Shown: positions 1 through 7,266 of the stretch, one piece after another
Layout of the letters: the number at the start of each line of letters is the position of its first letter
Position numbering within the stretch: position 1 is the stretch's first letter
Assembly: GCA_002399435.1 (NCBI GenBank)
Contig: DHDO01000084.1
Span: 1 to 15,700, forward strand
DNA length: 15,700 nucleotides
Origin: Firmicutes bacterium UBA4874
GTDB lineage: Bacteria > Bacillota > Clostridia > Caldicoprobacterales > DTU083
Direction of reading: 5' to 3'
Notes under the pieces: generated by a model
What the model was told of the DNA's origin: nothing
The model's database searches: none
Seen by the model: the letters and a program-made list of their open reading frames with translations, nothing else
Translations under genes and position numbers: made by a program

Positions 1-1086
1 CGGATGCTGGGGATCCGGGAAACCTGCGGCTATATGCTGATCCTGGACGTTCCTTCCCGGGACGGACAGACGGAAAACCGGAGCGAAGCAAAAAGTCAAC
101 AGGATAAAATATACGAAAAGTTGAGAAATCTGCTGCATTCCTGCTGTTCGTGCATTGTAGGAGCCCTGACAGCCCATCAGATCCCCGTCTATGTTCCGGA
201 CTGCGGTTCCGGACAAAGGGAGCGGTCCGTCCGTCTGGCCCGGCGGATCGTGAAAAAAGCTGCCGGGGAGTGTCCCAGCCTGCGTATCGGAATCGGAAGG
301 TACCATAAGGAGATCCGGGACGCCGGGAAATCCTACCGGCAGGCATTTCATGCGCTGCTGGCAATGGACGGACCGGACGCAGCCGCCTCCCCCGTCCTGC
401 ACGTGGATGACAGAAAAGAAACGGAGGGAAACACCGATCCGAAATCCGGACAGCTTCTGGAAGAAGAGATTTTTTCAAAGATACCGGATGGGGATCCCGA
501 AGTCCTTCAGGCGGCGTTTGACCGCCTGTACCGGAGGCTGGCAGCAGACGACTCCATAAACCTTGCTTCCCTGAAAAACCATATGATCACTTTTTTGTTC
601 CGTTTTCCCAGCTACTGGAAGATCACAGCAGGAATGGATTATGAAACGGTGAACCAGGTGATCCGGGCAGAAACAAAAACAGGTCTGTATGAAACGATGA
701 GACAGTTCCTGAACGACATTCTGCCATCGGTCTGCAGTGAAAAGCACGAAAAAGCCAAGGACATCATCAAAAAAGCGGACGATTATATCGAAGCCAACTA
801 TTCCCGCAATCTCAGCCTGGAGGAAGTCGCAGGGAAAGTAAACCTGAGCTCCTGGTATTTCAGCCGTTTTTACAAAGAGGAAACCGGCCGGAACTTCAGC
901 GACAAGCTGACCCGGGTCCGGATCGAAAAAGCCAGGGAACTCCTGTCGGATCCGAATGCAACCGTGAAGGACGTTGCCTGGCGGGTTGGCTTTGCCGATC
1001 CGGGCTACTTTTCAAAAACATTCCGGAAAACAACAGGGATTACCGCCAGCGAGTATCGAAAGCAAGCGGAAGGAGGCAAATGTTGA
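1..1086 (+). CDS. AraC/YesN-type transcriptional regulator, C-terminal part (5' end outside window)
   Basis: The frame is open from base 1, so the ATG at base 4 is probably internal and the N-terminus (a receiver domain if this is a YesN-type response regulator) lies upstream. About 360 residues are visible. Residues about 20-120 look like the degenerate GGDEF/CdaR-like linker seen in many Firmicutes regulators (IGIGRYHKEIRDAGKSYRQA). Residues about 250-357 form an AraC-type double helix-turn-helix, with SLEEVAGKVNLSSWYFSRFY as the first helix pair and VAWRVGFADPGYFSKTFRK as the second. Such proteins bind direct repeats and usually activate a neighbouring transport operon. The last 7 bases overlap the next gene, a sugar-binding protein, which implies co-translation. 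I infer that it is the response-regulator arm of a sugar-sensing system controlling the transporter at 2323-6369. The HTH call is firm; the receiver domain and partner kinase are not visible. Confidence 0.85.
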   Translation, partial: RMLGIRETCGYMLILDVPSRDGQTENRSEAKSQQDKIYEKLRNLLHSCCSCIVGALTAHQIPVYVPDCGSGQRERSVRLARRIVKKAAGECPSLRIGIGRYHKEIRDAGKSYRQAFHALLAMDGPDAAASPVLHVDDRKETEGNTDPKSGQLLEEEIFSKIPDGDPEVLQAAFDRLYRRLAADDSINLASLKNHMITFLFRFPSYWKITAGMDYETVNQVIRAETKTGLYETMRQFLNDILPSVCSEKHEKAKDIIKKADDYIEANYSRNLSLEEVAGKVNLSSWYFSRFYKEETGRNFSDKLTRVRIEKARELLSDPNATVKDVAWRVGFADPGYFSKTFRKTTGITASEYRKQAEGGKC

Positions 1087-2114
1087 AAAAAGGGATTCTG
1101 CTGCTTCTCCTGGCTTCCATTGTTCTGTCCGGAAGCTGCGCCAAGCAAAAACCAAAACCAGCCGATCATCCGAAAAACAGGATATTCGTGGGATTTTCCA
1201 TGGGAACCCTGATGGAAGACCGATGGATCCGGGACAGGGATATTTTTCTCTCCATGGCAAAGCAGAACGGCATGGAAGTAATTGTTAACAATGCCAACAG
1301 GGATTCCGATCTGCAGTACCGGCAGGTGATGGAAATGATCCATCAGGGCATCGATGTCCTGATCCTTGCTCCCAATGACTGCAACAGCGAGGTAAAATGC
1401 GTCAGGGCGGCGAAAGACAAGGGGATTCCCGTTATTTCCTATGACCGGCTGGTAAGAAACGCCGATGCGGATCTGTATGTTTCCTTTGATCATTTTAAAG
1501 TCGGGAAGGTTATGGCACAGGAATTGCTGAAAAAAGCTCCGGACGGCGGATATTTGATTGTGAACGGGCCGGAATCTGATGACAATACCAGACGGATCCA
1601 GGACGGCGCCATGAGCGTCCTGAAAAGACCCATGGAAAGCGGGCGGATCCGGATCCTGGAAAAGACCTGGGCGGAAGGCTGGACAAGGGAAAACGCCTAT
1701 CGTTTTACTTCTGAACAAATCCGGAAAAATGGCAGGGATATCCGCGCAATTCTCTGCGGCAACGATTCCCTGGCCTGGGGAGCCATCGATGCTCTGGCGG
1801 AAGCACAGATGATCGAGCAAGTGGCGGTATCCGGACAGGACGCCGATCTGGTGGCATGTCAGAGGATTGCCAATGGGGAGCAGACCATGACAACCTACAA
1901 GCCCATCCAGAAACTGGTGGAAAAAACGGTGGAATCCTGCCTGCGCCTTGCCGCAGGGCAAAAGGTTCCGGGACAGGGCACCATGAGCGACGGCACCTAT
2001 GAAATCCCCTATGTTCTGATTGATGTCCTGCCGGTGACGAAGGAAAATATGAAGGAAACGGTTATCCGGGATGGATTTCACCTGTATGAGGATATCTATC
2101 AAGCAAAAGAGTAA
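1080..2114 (+). CDS. XylF-like sugar-binding lipoprotein, probable sensory partner of the adjacent regulator
   Basis: This 344-residue periplasmic-binding-protein-fold protein resembles E. coli XylF across its length. Residues 5-16 are a hydrophobic signal segment ending in LSGSC (Cys20). Ser at -3 is an imperfect lipobox, so it may be a lipoprotein or remain signal-anchored. Sugar-contact positions known from XylF appear in order: EDRWIRD, SYDRLVRN, ESDDNTRR, TWAEGW, CGNDSLAWG, SGQDADL and TTYKPI. The ATG at 1080 sits just after AGGAGG and overlaps the regulator's stop. The gene is grouped with the regulator, not with the ABC genes, which have their own promoter and their own binding protein. 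This fits the XylFII role in the Clostridium XylFII-LytS-YesN system, where a binding protein presents xylose to the sensor kinase. The fold and xylose-type pocket are clear. The sensory role is inferred from position; it could instead be a second transport binding protein. Confidence 0.85.
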   Translation: MLKKGILLLLLASIVLSGSCAKQKPKPADHPKNRIFVGFSMGTLMEDRWIRDRDIFLSMAKQNGMEVIVNNANRDSDLQYRQVMEMIHQGIDVLILAPNDCNSEVKCVRAAKDKGIPVISYDRLVRNADADLYVSFDHFKVGKVMAQELLKKAPDGGYLIVNGPESDDNTRRIQDGAMSVLKRPMESGRIRILEKTWAEGWTRENAYRFTSEQIRKNGRDIRAILCGNDSLAWGAIDALAEAQMIEQVAVSGQDADLVACQRIANGEQTMTTYKPIQKLVEKTVESCLRLAAGQKVPGQGTMSDGTYEIPYVLIDVLPVTKENMKETVIRDGFHLYEDIYQAKE

Positions 2115-2223
2115 AACTGTAAATTATTGTTCCTTTCCTCCTATATGTACAGCAAAAAATAACAGGCACGGACAGGGCCCCTGAAAATGACAAGAAAACA
2201 TGGGCAAACAGCAAATCCATCCA

Positions 2224-2282
2224 TTGCCTGTCAATATGGCATATTGTAAAATAAAAGTGGCATAAAGATATGCAGATATTCT
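2224..2282 (+). promoter_or_regulatory. Promoter/operator region of the sugar ABC operon with 21-bp-spaced direct repeat
   Basis: One promoter reading is TTGCCT (2224-2229), a 17-bp spacer and TAAAAT (2247-2252). The heptamer TGGCATA occurs at 2237-2243 and again at 2258-2264, exactly 21 bp apart, the two-helical-turn spacing favoured by AraC-type regulators. A second promoter reading puts the -10 at TATTCT (2277-2282), so that the downstream repeat overlaps its -35, a typical activator arrangement. The rest of the 208-bp gap (2115-2322) holds a small CAGGG/CCCTG palindrome (2173-2183), the RBS AAGGAGG at 2307-2313 and nothing else I recognise. Which promoter is used cannot be decided by eye. 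Confidence 0.5.
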
Positions 2283-2322
2283 AAATCAGGACCTTGCTCT
2301 CAAAAAAAGGAGGAGAAAAAGC

Positions 2323-3508
2323 ATGAAACGGATTAAAAGATTTCTTGCTCTTTTCCTGTGCGGTGTTCTGGCACTGTCCTTCTCCGGATGCGGAAAAGAA
2401 ACCGGCGGTACCAGGGACACCAAAACAGGAAGCAATACGGAAGCAGACAGCAACAAGGGCAGCGACGAAAAAAGCAGCGGCAAAAAAGGCGAAATTAATG
2501 TCGGCATCGTACTGCCAACCAAGGATGAACCCAGATGGCTGCAGGATCAGAAGAGATTTGAAGATATTATCTCCGACACGGATTATTCCGTAGAGGTATT
2601 ATTCAGCCAGGGTTCTTCCGCCAATGAAAAAACCAATGTGGAGACATTGATCGCCCGCGGCATGGATGTCCTGATTTATCTGCGCGCAGGATGCGGCCGC
2701 AGCAGGCGCCTCGGTGGAAGCGGCAAAAAAGGCAGGCGTTACCGTGATTTCCTATGACCGCCTGATCACCGATACCGATGCCATCGATTATTATGTAACC
2801 TTTGACTCGGTTTCCGTAGGGGAAGCAATGGGTCAATACCTGGCCGACAAGGCCTCCGGTACGGGAAACCCCCTTTATCTTTATGCAGGCGCTGCAACGG
2901 ACAACAACTCTTTCCTGTTCTTTGAAGGGGCATGGAACATCCTGCAGCCGAAAATCGCCGACGGGACCTTTGCCATAAAGAATTCCTCAAAAGCCGAAGC
3001 TCTTCAGGACAAAGCGAAACTGTCCCGGGATGAAATGTCCGAAATCATAGGACAGATCACGACAAACTGGGATTTCAACGAAGCAAAGTCCAAGGCAGAA
3101 TCCCACCTGACGGCAGCCTCAAAGGAGGATAAGGGGACCTGCTATATTCTGGCTCCCAACGACGGTACCTCCCGGTCCATTGCCGATGTATTTGCTTCCG
3201 ACGGGGATGTAAAAGACTACTACATCACCGGACAGGACTCCGAAGTTGCTTCCATTCAGTATATCATTGACGGCAAGCAATCCATGACTGTGTTCAAGGA
3301 CACCCGCACCCTGGCAGCCGATGCCATGGATATGGCCATTGAAATTATTGAAGACAAGACCCCGGAAACGGATGCCACCTATGACAATGGATCCGGGGAA
3401 GTCCCGTCCAAGCAGACTCCGGTCATTGTCGTGACCAGGGATAATGTGAAAAAAGAGTTGATCGATTCCGGATATTATAAAGCATCGGAATTCACAGGAC
3501 TGGATTAG
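2323..3508 (+). pseudogene. chvE: ChvE-like multiple-sugar-binding lipoprotein gene, broken by a +1 frameshift
   Basis: The reading begins at the ATG at 2323 after AAGGAGG, with a signal segment ending FSGC (Cys23) and a Ser/Lys/Glu-rich linker. It runs as NVGIVLPTKDEPRW, a typical ChvE start, to GMDVLI near 2676. There the frame shifts. Reading on in the original frame stops at 2757 after unrelated sequence, while the downstream frame carries the expected continuation IICAQDAAAAGASVEAAKKA and then SYDRLITD, ATDNNSF, APNDGTS, TGQDSEVAS and TVFKDTR to the TAG at 3506-3508. Deleting one T from the TTT at 2675-2677 restores a single 394-residue protein of normal family length. The product would be the extracytoplasmic receptor feeding the following ATPase and permease. 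No other damage is visible and both halves look well conserved, so this is either a very recent mutation or a sequence error. Confidence 0.85.
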
Positions 3509-3529
3509 ATCCGAAGGAAACGGGTCGTA

Positions 3530-3556
3530 CCGGCCGGGAGCGGCTATACCGGCCGG
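3530..3556 (+). other. GC-rich intercistronic hairpin between binding-protein and ATPase genes
   Basis: The octamer CCGGCCGG occurs at 3530-3537 and 3549-3556. Because it is self-complementary, the two copies can pair as an 8-bp all-GC stem with an 11-nt loop. There is no following T run. In binding-protein-dependent operons such hairpins after the binding-protein gene usually protect its mRNA and lower expression of the downstream genes; that role is inferred here. Confidence 0.55.
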
Positions 3557-3592
3557 ACTGGCCCCCGGAATGGAACAGAAAGGAGGTTTCCC

Positions 3593-5137
3593 ATGAGCGA
3601 CTATCTCCTTGAAATGGAAAACATAACGAAGGAATTTCCGGGCGTAAAGGCATTGGATCAGGTAAACATCCAGGTGAAGCCCGGAGAAATCCACTGTCTG
3701 GTGGGAGAAAACGGCGCCGGCAAATCCACGCTGATGAAGGTTTTATCCGGTGTCTATCCTTACGGTACCTACGACGGAACGATTTTCCTTGACGGCAGGA
3801 AGCGGCAGTTCCGTTCCATAGCGGACAGCGAAGCCGCCGGTATCGCCATCATCTATCAGGAGCTGGCACTGATTCCCGAATTGAGCGTTTATGAAAACAT
3901 CTATTTTGGCCATGAGATTATGAAAGGCCGAAAGGTGGACTGGGAGCAAACCATCGTGCAGGCAGTCAAAATGCTGAAAAAGGTCCGCCTGGATGTGAAT
4001 CCGTCAGCCAGGGTCCGGGACCTGTCCGTAGGCAAACAGCAATTGATTGAAATCGCAAAGGCATTGAGTAAGAATGTCCGGCTTCTGGTCCTCGATGAAC
4101 CGACTGCGGCACTCAATGAAGACGACAGCAGGAACCTGCTGAATCTTCTCCGGCAGCTGAAGAAGCAGGGCATTACCTCCATCCTCATTTCCCACAAACT
4201 AAAGGAAATCCAATCCGTGGCAGATACCGTCACCATCCTGCGGGACGGCCGAACGATCTGCACCCTGGAGGCTGCAGCAGGACAGATCTCCGAGCAGGAG
4301 ATGATCCGGAATATGGTGGGAAGGGAAATTAAAAATATCTTCCCGGAACGAAAAAGAAAGAGCATCGGAGACGTATGCCTGGAAGTCAAAAACTGGACGG
4401 TTTTCGATCCGGCTTCCCGGAGGGAAATTCTCCACCATGTAAATTTCCATGTAAGAAAGGGAGAAATCGTCGGTCTGGCTGGACTGATGGGAGCCGGCCG
4501 TACCGAGCTGGCGCTCAGTATTTTCGGCAACACGCCAGGGTACAAACGGACCAGCGGTGTCATGCTGCTGAATGGAAAGCCGGTGCATTTCAAGCATCCA
4601 CGGGATGCACTGAAAGCCGGAATGGCCTATGTAACCGAAGACCGAAAGCGCAACGGCCTGATCCTGATCCAGGACGTAAAGTACAATATCACCCTGTCGA
4701 ATCTTGATAAATTAATCAGGGGTATTACCATTAACCAAAGCGAAGAGGTCCGTACCGCCAGGGATTATCAGGAATCCCTGCGAATCAAGACACCTTCCCT
4801 TCTGCAGGCCACGAATCATTTGAGCGGGGGAAATCAGCAGAAGGTTTCTGTCGCCAAATGCCTGTTTGTCGAGCCGGACATCCTGATTCTGGATGAGCCG
4901 ACCCGGGGAATTGATGTGGGAGCAAAGACGGAGATTCATACCATCATGAACGATTTGGTGGAGCAGGGAATGAGTATCATCATGATCTCCTCCGAACTGC
5001 CGGAGGTGCTGGGAATGAGCGATCGGATCTACATCATGGCGGACGGGGTCATCACAGGGGAATTGAAAGCGGAAGAAGCAACAGAGCAGCGGGTGATGGC
5101 ACTTTCCACCATGGGAGAGGAGGAAGCAATCAAATGA
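3593..5137 (+). CDS. mmsA: Sugar ABC transporter ATPase, CUT2 two-domain type (MmsA/GguA/XylG family)
   Basis: This 514-residue cytoplasmic ATPase energises monosaccharide import and has two fused nucleotide-binding domains. Domain 1 has Walker A GENGAGKST (38-46), Q-loop IYQE (87-90), signature LSVGKQQ (144-150), Walker B LLVLDEPTAAL (164-174) and an H-loop in ISHK. Domain 2 has the family's degenerate Walker A GLMGAGRTEL (298-305), signature LSGGNQQK (410-417) and Walker B ILILDEPTRGID (430-441). Length and motif set match the GguA/MmsA and XylG group. The start follows AAGGAGG with 6 bases between. The stop overlaps the permease start as ATGA, showing translational coupling. The ChvE-like binding gene upstream favours the multiple-monosaccharide (ChvE-GguAB) assignment over strict xylose. 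The substrate is not proven. Confidence 0.93.
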   Translation: MSDYLLEMENITKEFPGVKALDQVNIQVKPGEIHCLVGENGAGKSTLMKVLSGVYPYGTYDGTIFLDGRKRQFRSIADSEAAGIAIIYQELALIPELSVYENIYFGHEIMKGRKVDWEQTIVQAVKMLKKVRLDVNPSARVRDLSVGKQQLIEIAKALSKNVRLLVLDEPTAALNEDDSRNLLNLLRQLKKQGITSILISHKLKEIQSVADTVTILRDGRTICTLEAAAGQISEQEMIRNMVGREIKNIFPERKRKSIGDVCLEVKNWTVFDPASRREILHHVNFHVRKGEIVGLAGLMGAGRTELALSIFGNTPGYKRTSGVMLLNGKPVHFKHPRDALKAGMAYVTEDRKRNGLILIQDVKYNITLSNLDKLIRGITINQSEEVRTARDYQESLRIKTPSLLQATNHLSGGNQQKVSVAKCLFVEPDILILDEPTRGIDVGAKTEIHTIMNDLVEQGMSIIMISSELPEVLGMSDRIYIMADGVITGELKAEEATEQRVMALSTMGEEEAIK

Positions 5138-6369
5138 GTACACAGATACAGGCAGACAGGGGGGACAGGAAACCACCTGTGAAAGCCTCGAAAAAGCGGA
5201 AATCCCCTGGCAGGGAATTATGGAATCCTATCCGAAACAACATCCGTTCCTATGCCATGTTTATCGCCCTGATCGGAATCTTTCTTTTTTTCGGAATCCG
5301 GACAAATGGGCTGTTTCTGTCTCCCCGGAACATCAGTGATTTGGTGAATCAGACCGGGTATGTCGCCGTCCTGGCCATGGGCATGACCCTGATCCTGATT
5401 ATCCGGCATATTGATCTCTCCGTGGGATATGTGGCAGGATTTCTCGGCGCAGTGGCGGCCATCCTGCTACGGGACGGATGGCCGGTTTATTCCGTGATCC
5501 CGGTGGTGCTTCTCCTGGGAATGGCCATTGGACTGTATCAGGGCTTTCTGGTGGCAAAGGTGGGTGTCCCGGCATTTGTCACCACCCTGGCCGGGATGTT
5601 TATGTTCAGGGGACTTTTGTCCCTGATCACAGCGGGATCCGGTACGATCATTGTCCGGAACGAAGCGTTTAAAGCAGTCTCCAACGGATTTATTCCCGAT
5701 ATTCCGAATTCATCCGGGATCCACCTTCTTACCATGATCATCGGCGCCCTGTTGGCAGTTCTTATGGTGACAAGTCAGTTCCGGTCCCGGAAAACAGCAA
5801 TATCCTATCAGTTTGAAGTGTCCTCCTCCACCCTTTTCATCCTCAAAAATCTTATCCTCTCGATTGCCATTCTCGGAGTTGCCTTTGTTCTCGCAAAGTA
5901 CAAGGGAATCCCCTGGACCATCCTGATTGTAAGCGTCGTGCTTTTCCTTTATTACTATCTGCTGAACAAGACCAGGCTGGGACGGTATATCTACGGAATC
6001 GGCGGCAATGCGGAGGCAGCGGAACTCTCCGGGGTAAATGTTCAGAACGTAACCCTGTTCTGTTTTGCATCCGTCAGTCTGATGGCTGCACTGGGGGGAA
6101 TCCTGTATACCTCCCGACTGGCATCGGCTGCCCCGCAGGCCGGTCTGGGCTTTGAAATGGATGCCATCGCATCCTCCTACATCGGAGGCGTATCCGTCAG
6201 CGGCGGCGTGGGCAAAGTCACCAATACCATCATTGGCTCTCTCGTGATCATGTCGCTGACCAACGGAATGAACCTGATGGGAATTGATATCTCCTATCAA
6301 TATATCGTAAAGGGAATCATCTTCATCCTGGCAGTTGCCTTTGATGTAAAAACCAAAAAACAGGCGTAA
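5134..6369 (+). CDS. mmsB: Sugar ABC transporter permease, CUT2 family (MmsB/GguB/XylH type)
   Basis: This 411-residue integral membrane protein forms the sugar translocation path. After a basic cytoplasmic N-terminus (about 40 residues) come roughly 10 hydrophobic segments. Family marks are RHIDLSVGYVAG near residue 90, VPAFVTTLAGMFMFRGLLS near 150, and a late block containing GIGGNAEAAELSGV and SSYIGGVSVSGGVGKV. The hydrophobic insert around residues 190-280 makes it longer than RbsC and fits the GguB/XylH branch. The ATG overlaps the ATPase stop by 4 bases. The operon ends with the hairpin at 6383. It pairs with the MmsA-type ATPase; without an intact binding protein at 2323 the transporter would have to borrow another receptor. 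Confidence 0.92.
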   Translation: MSTQIQADRGDRKPPVKASKKRKSPGRELWNPIRNNIRSYAMFIALIGIFLFFGIRTNGLFLSPRNISDLVNQTGYVAVLAMGMTLILIIRHIDLSVGYVAGFLGAVAAILLRDGWPVYSVIPVVLLLGMAIGLYQGFLVAKVGVPAFVTTLAGMFMFRGLLSLITAGSGTIIVRNEAFKAVSNGFIPDIPNSSGIHLLTMIIGALLAVLMVTSQFRSRKTAISYQFEVSSSTLFILKNLILSIAILGVAFVLAKYKGIPWTILIVSVVLFLYYYLLNKTRLGRYIYGIGGNAEAAELSGVNVQNVTLFCFASVSLMAALGGILYTSRLASAAPQAGLGFEMDAIASSYIGGVSVSGGVGKVTNTIIGSLVIMSLTNGMNLMGIDISYQYIVKGIIFILAVAFDVKTKKQA

Positions 6370-6382
6370 CGCATGATAATCG

Positions 6383-6412
6383 ATGACAGCCGGTCTCCGG
6401 CTGTCATTTCCT
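6383..6412 (+). terminator. Rho-independent terminator of the sugar operon
   Basis: A perfect 11-bp stem (ATGACAGCCGG at 6383-6393 with its complement at 6397-6407) has a 3-nt TCT loop and is followed by TTCCTTT. It lies 13 bases past the permease stop. Confidence 0.85.
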
Positions 6413-6419
6413 TTGCCGC

Positions 6420-6465
6420 AAATCTTCCCTCCGACAAATCTTCCTTCCGCAAGTCTTCCTTCCGG
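6420..6465. repeat. Three tandem copies of a 15-16 bp repeat
   Basis: Units start at 6420, 6436 and 6451. They share the core AARTCTTCCYTCCG, and the first copy is one base longer. They lie in the spacer between the convergent mmsB and queT ends. No coding role is supported. Confidence 0.7.
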
Positions 6466-6511
6466 CTGTCGCCGCAACTTTGCTCCGCCAGGGAGGAATT
6501 CGCTTTGTACG

Positions 6512-6534
6512 GAAAAAATCCGCTCCGCCCGGAG
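6512..6534 (-). terminator. Possible short terminator of queT
   Basis: On the minus strand CTCCGGGCGGAG (6534-6523) can fold as a 4-5 bp GC stem, followed by CGG and a run of six T (6518-6513). It starts 4 bases beyond the queT stop. The stem is short, so efficiency is doubtful. The same GCTCCGCCCGGA sequence recurs at 6541-6552 inside the queT 3' end. Confidence 0.4.
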
Positions 6535-6537
6535 GAA

Positions 6538-7020
6538 TCAGCTCCGCCCGGATGGAAACAAATATTTGCTGTATTTGTCGAGGACCAGCATCAGAACGAT
6601 CCCCAGCCCATAGCAGGTCACCGCTTGTCCAGCCGTGACGGATAGAACAGAGATCCACAGGGGAAAGTGATAGACATAATGAAGCATTCCTCCGATGATC
6701 ACACCATTGACAAGAACCGGCGGCAGCGGAACCAGTGCCTTTTTCGGCATCTTTCGGGACAGAAAGGCGGCAATCAGGGAAGCCAGGCTGCCCAGAAATA
6801 CATCAATCGGTCCCACCGGGCTGAACAGGTTGGATAGGAGCGCCCCGATAAAAAGACCCGGAATGGCAGCCGGTGTGTAAAAGGGAAGTACGGTCAGCAT
6901 CTCTGAAATCCGGAATTCGATCATACTCTCCCCAAAGCCGATGGGCGAAAAGAGCAGGGTCAGCACCACATAAATCGCAGCAATGACTGCTGCCTGAACC
7001 AGAAGACGTGTATTTTTCAA
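6538..7020 (-). CDS. queT: QueT-family ECF transporter S component (probable queuosine-precursor uptake)
   Basis: This 160-residue integral membrane protein has five or six hydrophobic segments. The N-terminus NTRLLVQAAVIAAIYVVLTL, then the IEFRISEMLTVLP and PAAIPGLFIGALLSNLFSP motifs, are typical of the QueT (DUF988/COG4708) family. These are substrate-binding subunits that work with the shared energy-coupling-factor ATPases and EcfT to import queuosine precursors such as preQ1. The start is TTG at 7018-7020, fixed by GGAGG at 7033-7037 and by family alignment at Lys-Asn-Thr-Arg; no ATG is suitable. It is a single gene with its own promoter. The leader is unusually G-rich and I see no preQ1 riboswitch core. 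The family call is strong; the exact substrate is inferred. Confidence 0.9.
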   Translation of the reverse strand: MKNTRLLVQAAVIAAIYVVLTLLFSPIGFGESMIEFRISEMLTVLPFYTPAAIPGLFIGALLSNLFSPVGPIDVFLGSLASLIAAFLSRKMPKKALVPLPPVLVNGVIIGGMLHYVYHFPLWISVLSVTAGQAVTCYGLGIVLMLVLDKYSKYLFPSGRS

Positions 7021-7096
7021 TTACTTCTTCCTCCATTTCAGCGGCACCCCCCCTCCCTCTCCATATTTTTCGCAATGAAAAAACGGGCCGTAAAAA

Positions 7097-7128
7097 AGTA
7101 TAGCAAAAAAGACATTTCCGCCTTTCAA
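7097..7128 (-). promoter_or_regulatory. Promoter of queT (extended -10)
   Basis: On the minus strand TGCTATACT (7105-7097) is a good extended -10. A TTGAAA lies at 7128-7123, but with a 20-bp spacer, longer than ideal. Transcription would begin near 7090 and give a leader of about 70 nt containing the purine-rich GGAGAGGGAGGGGGGG stretch. The rest of the 7021-7266 gap shows nothing else I recognise, including no clear terminator for the signal peptidase gene. Confidence 0.5.
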
Positions 7129-7266
7129 ACAAAAATGCCCCTGATACGGTGACCCATATGATATCCATAGTTTTGTTTCAAGACAGGATGGTTGCGAACT
7201 GTCTATTCATTTCTCTTTCCATGATAACACATTTTATCCCGCTCCGGCAATGGCCAGGCAACTGCC

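Noticed and set aside
1005..2102. Long minus strand reading frame opposite the XylF-like gene
   Set aside because: Composition is a shadow of the sense gene (His/Phe/Gly-rich, no motifs), while the sense product is a clear sugar-binding protein.
2173..2183. CAGGG-C-CCCTG palindrome as terminator after the XylF-like gene
   Set aside because: Only 5 bp with a 1-nt centre and no T run; too weak to call.
2671..2690. Programmed +1 frameshift as explanation of the split ChvE-like gene
   Set aside because: No known slippery motif, stimulatory stop codon context or reason for recoding in this family; a simple extra T explains it.
2714..3508. Independent gene starting at GTG 2714
   Set aside because: No ribosome binding site, and the sequence is plainly the C-terminal two-thirds of the binding protein.
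6803..7168. Minus strand frame overlapping queT, starting upstream
   Set aside because: It overlaps the well-conserved QueT sequence out of frame and has no recognisable domain.
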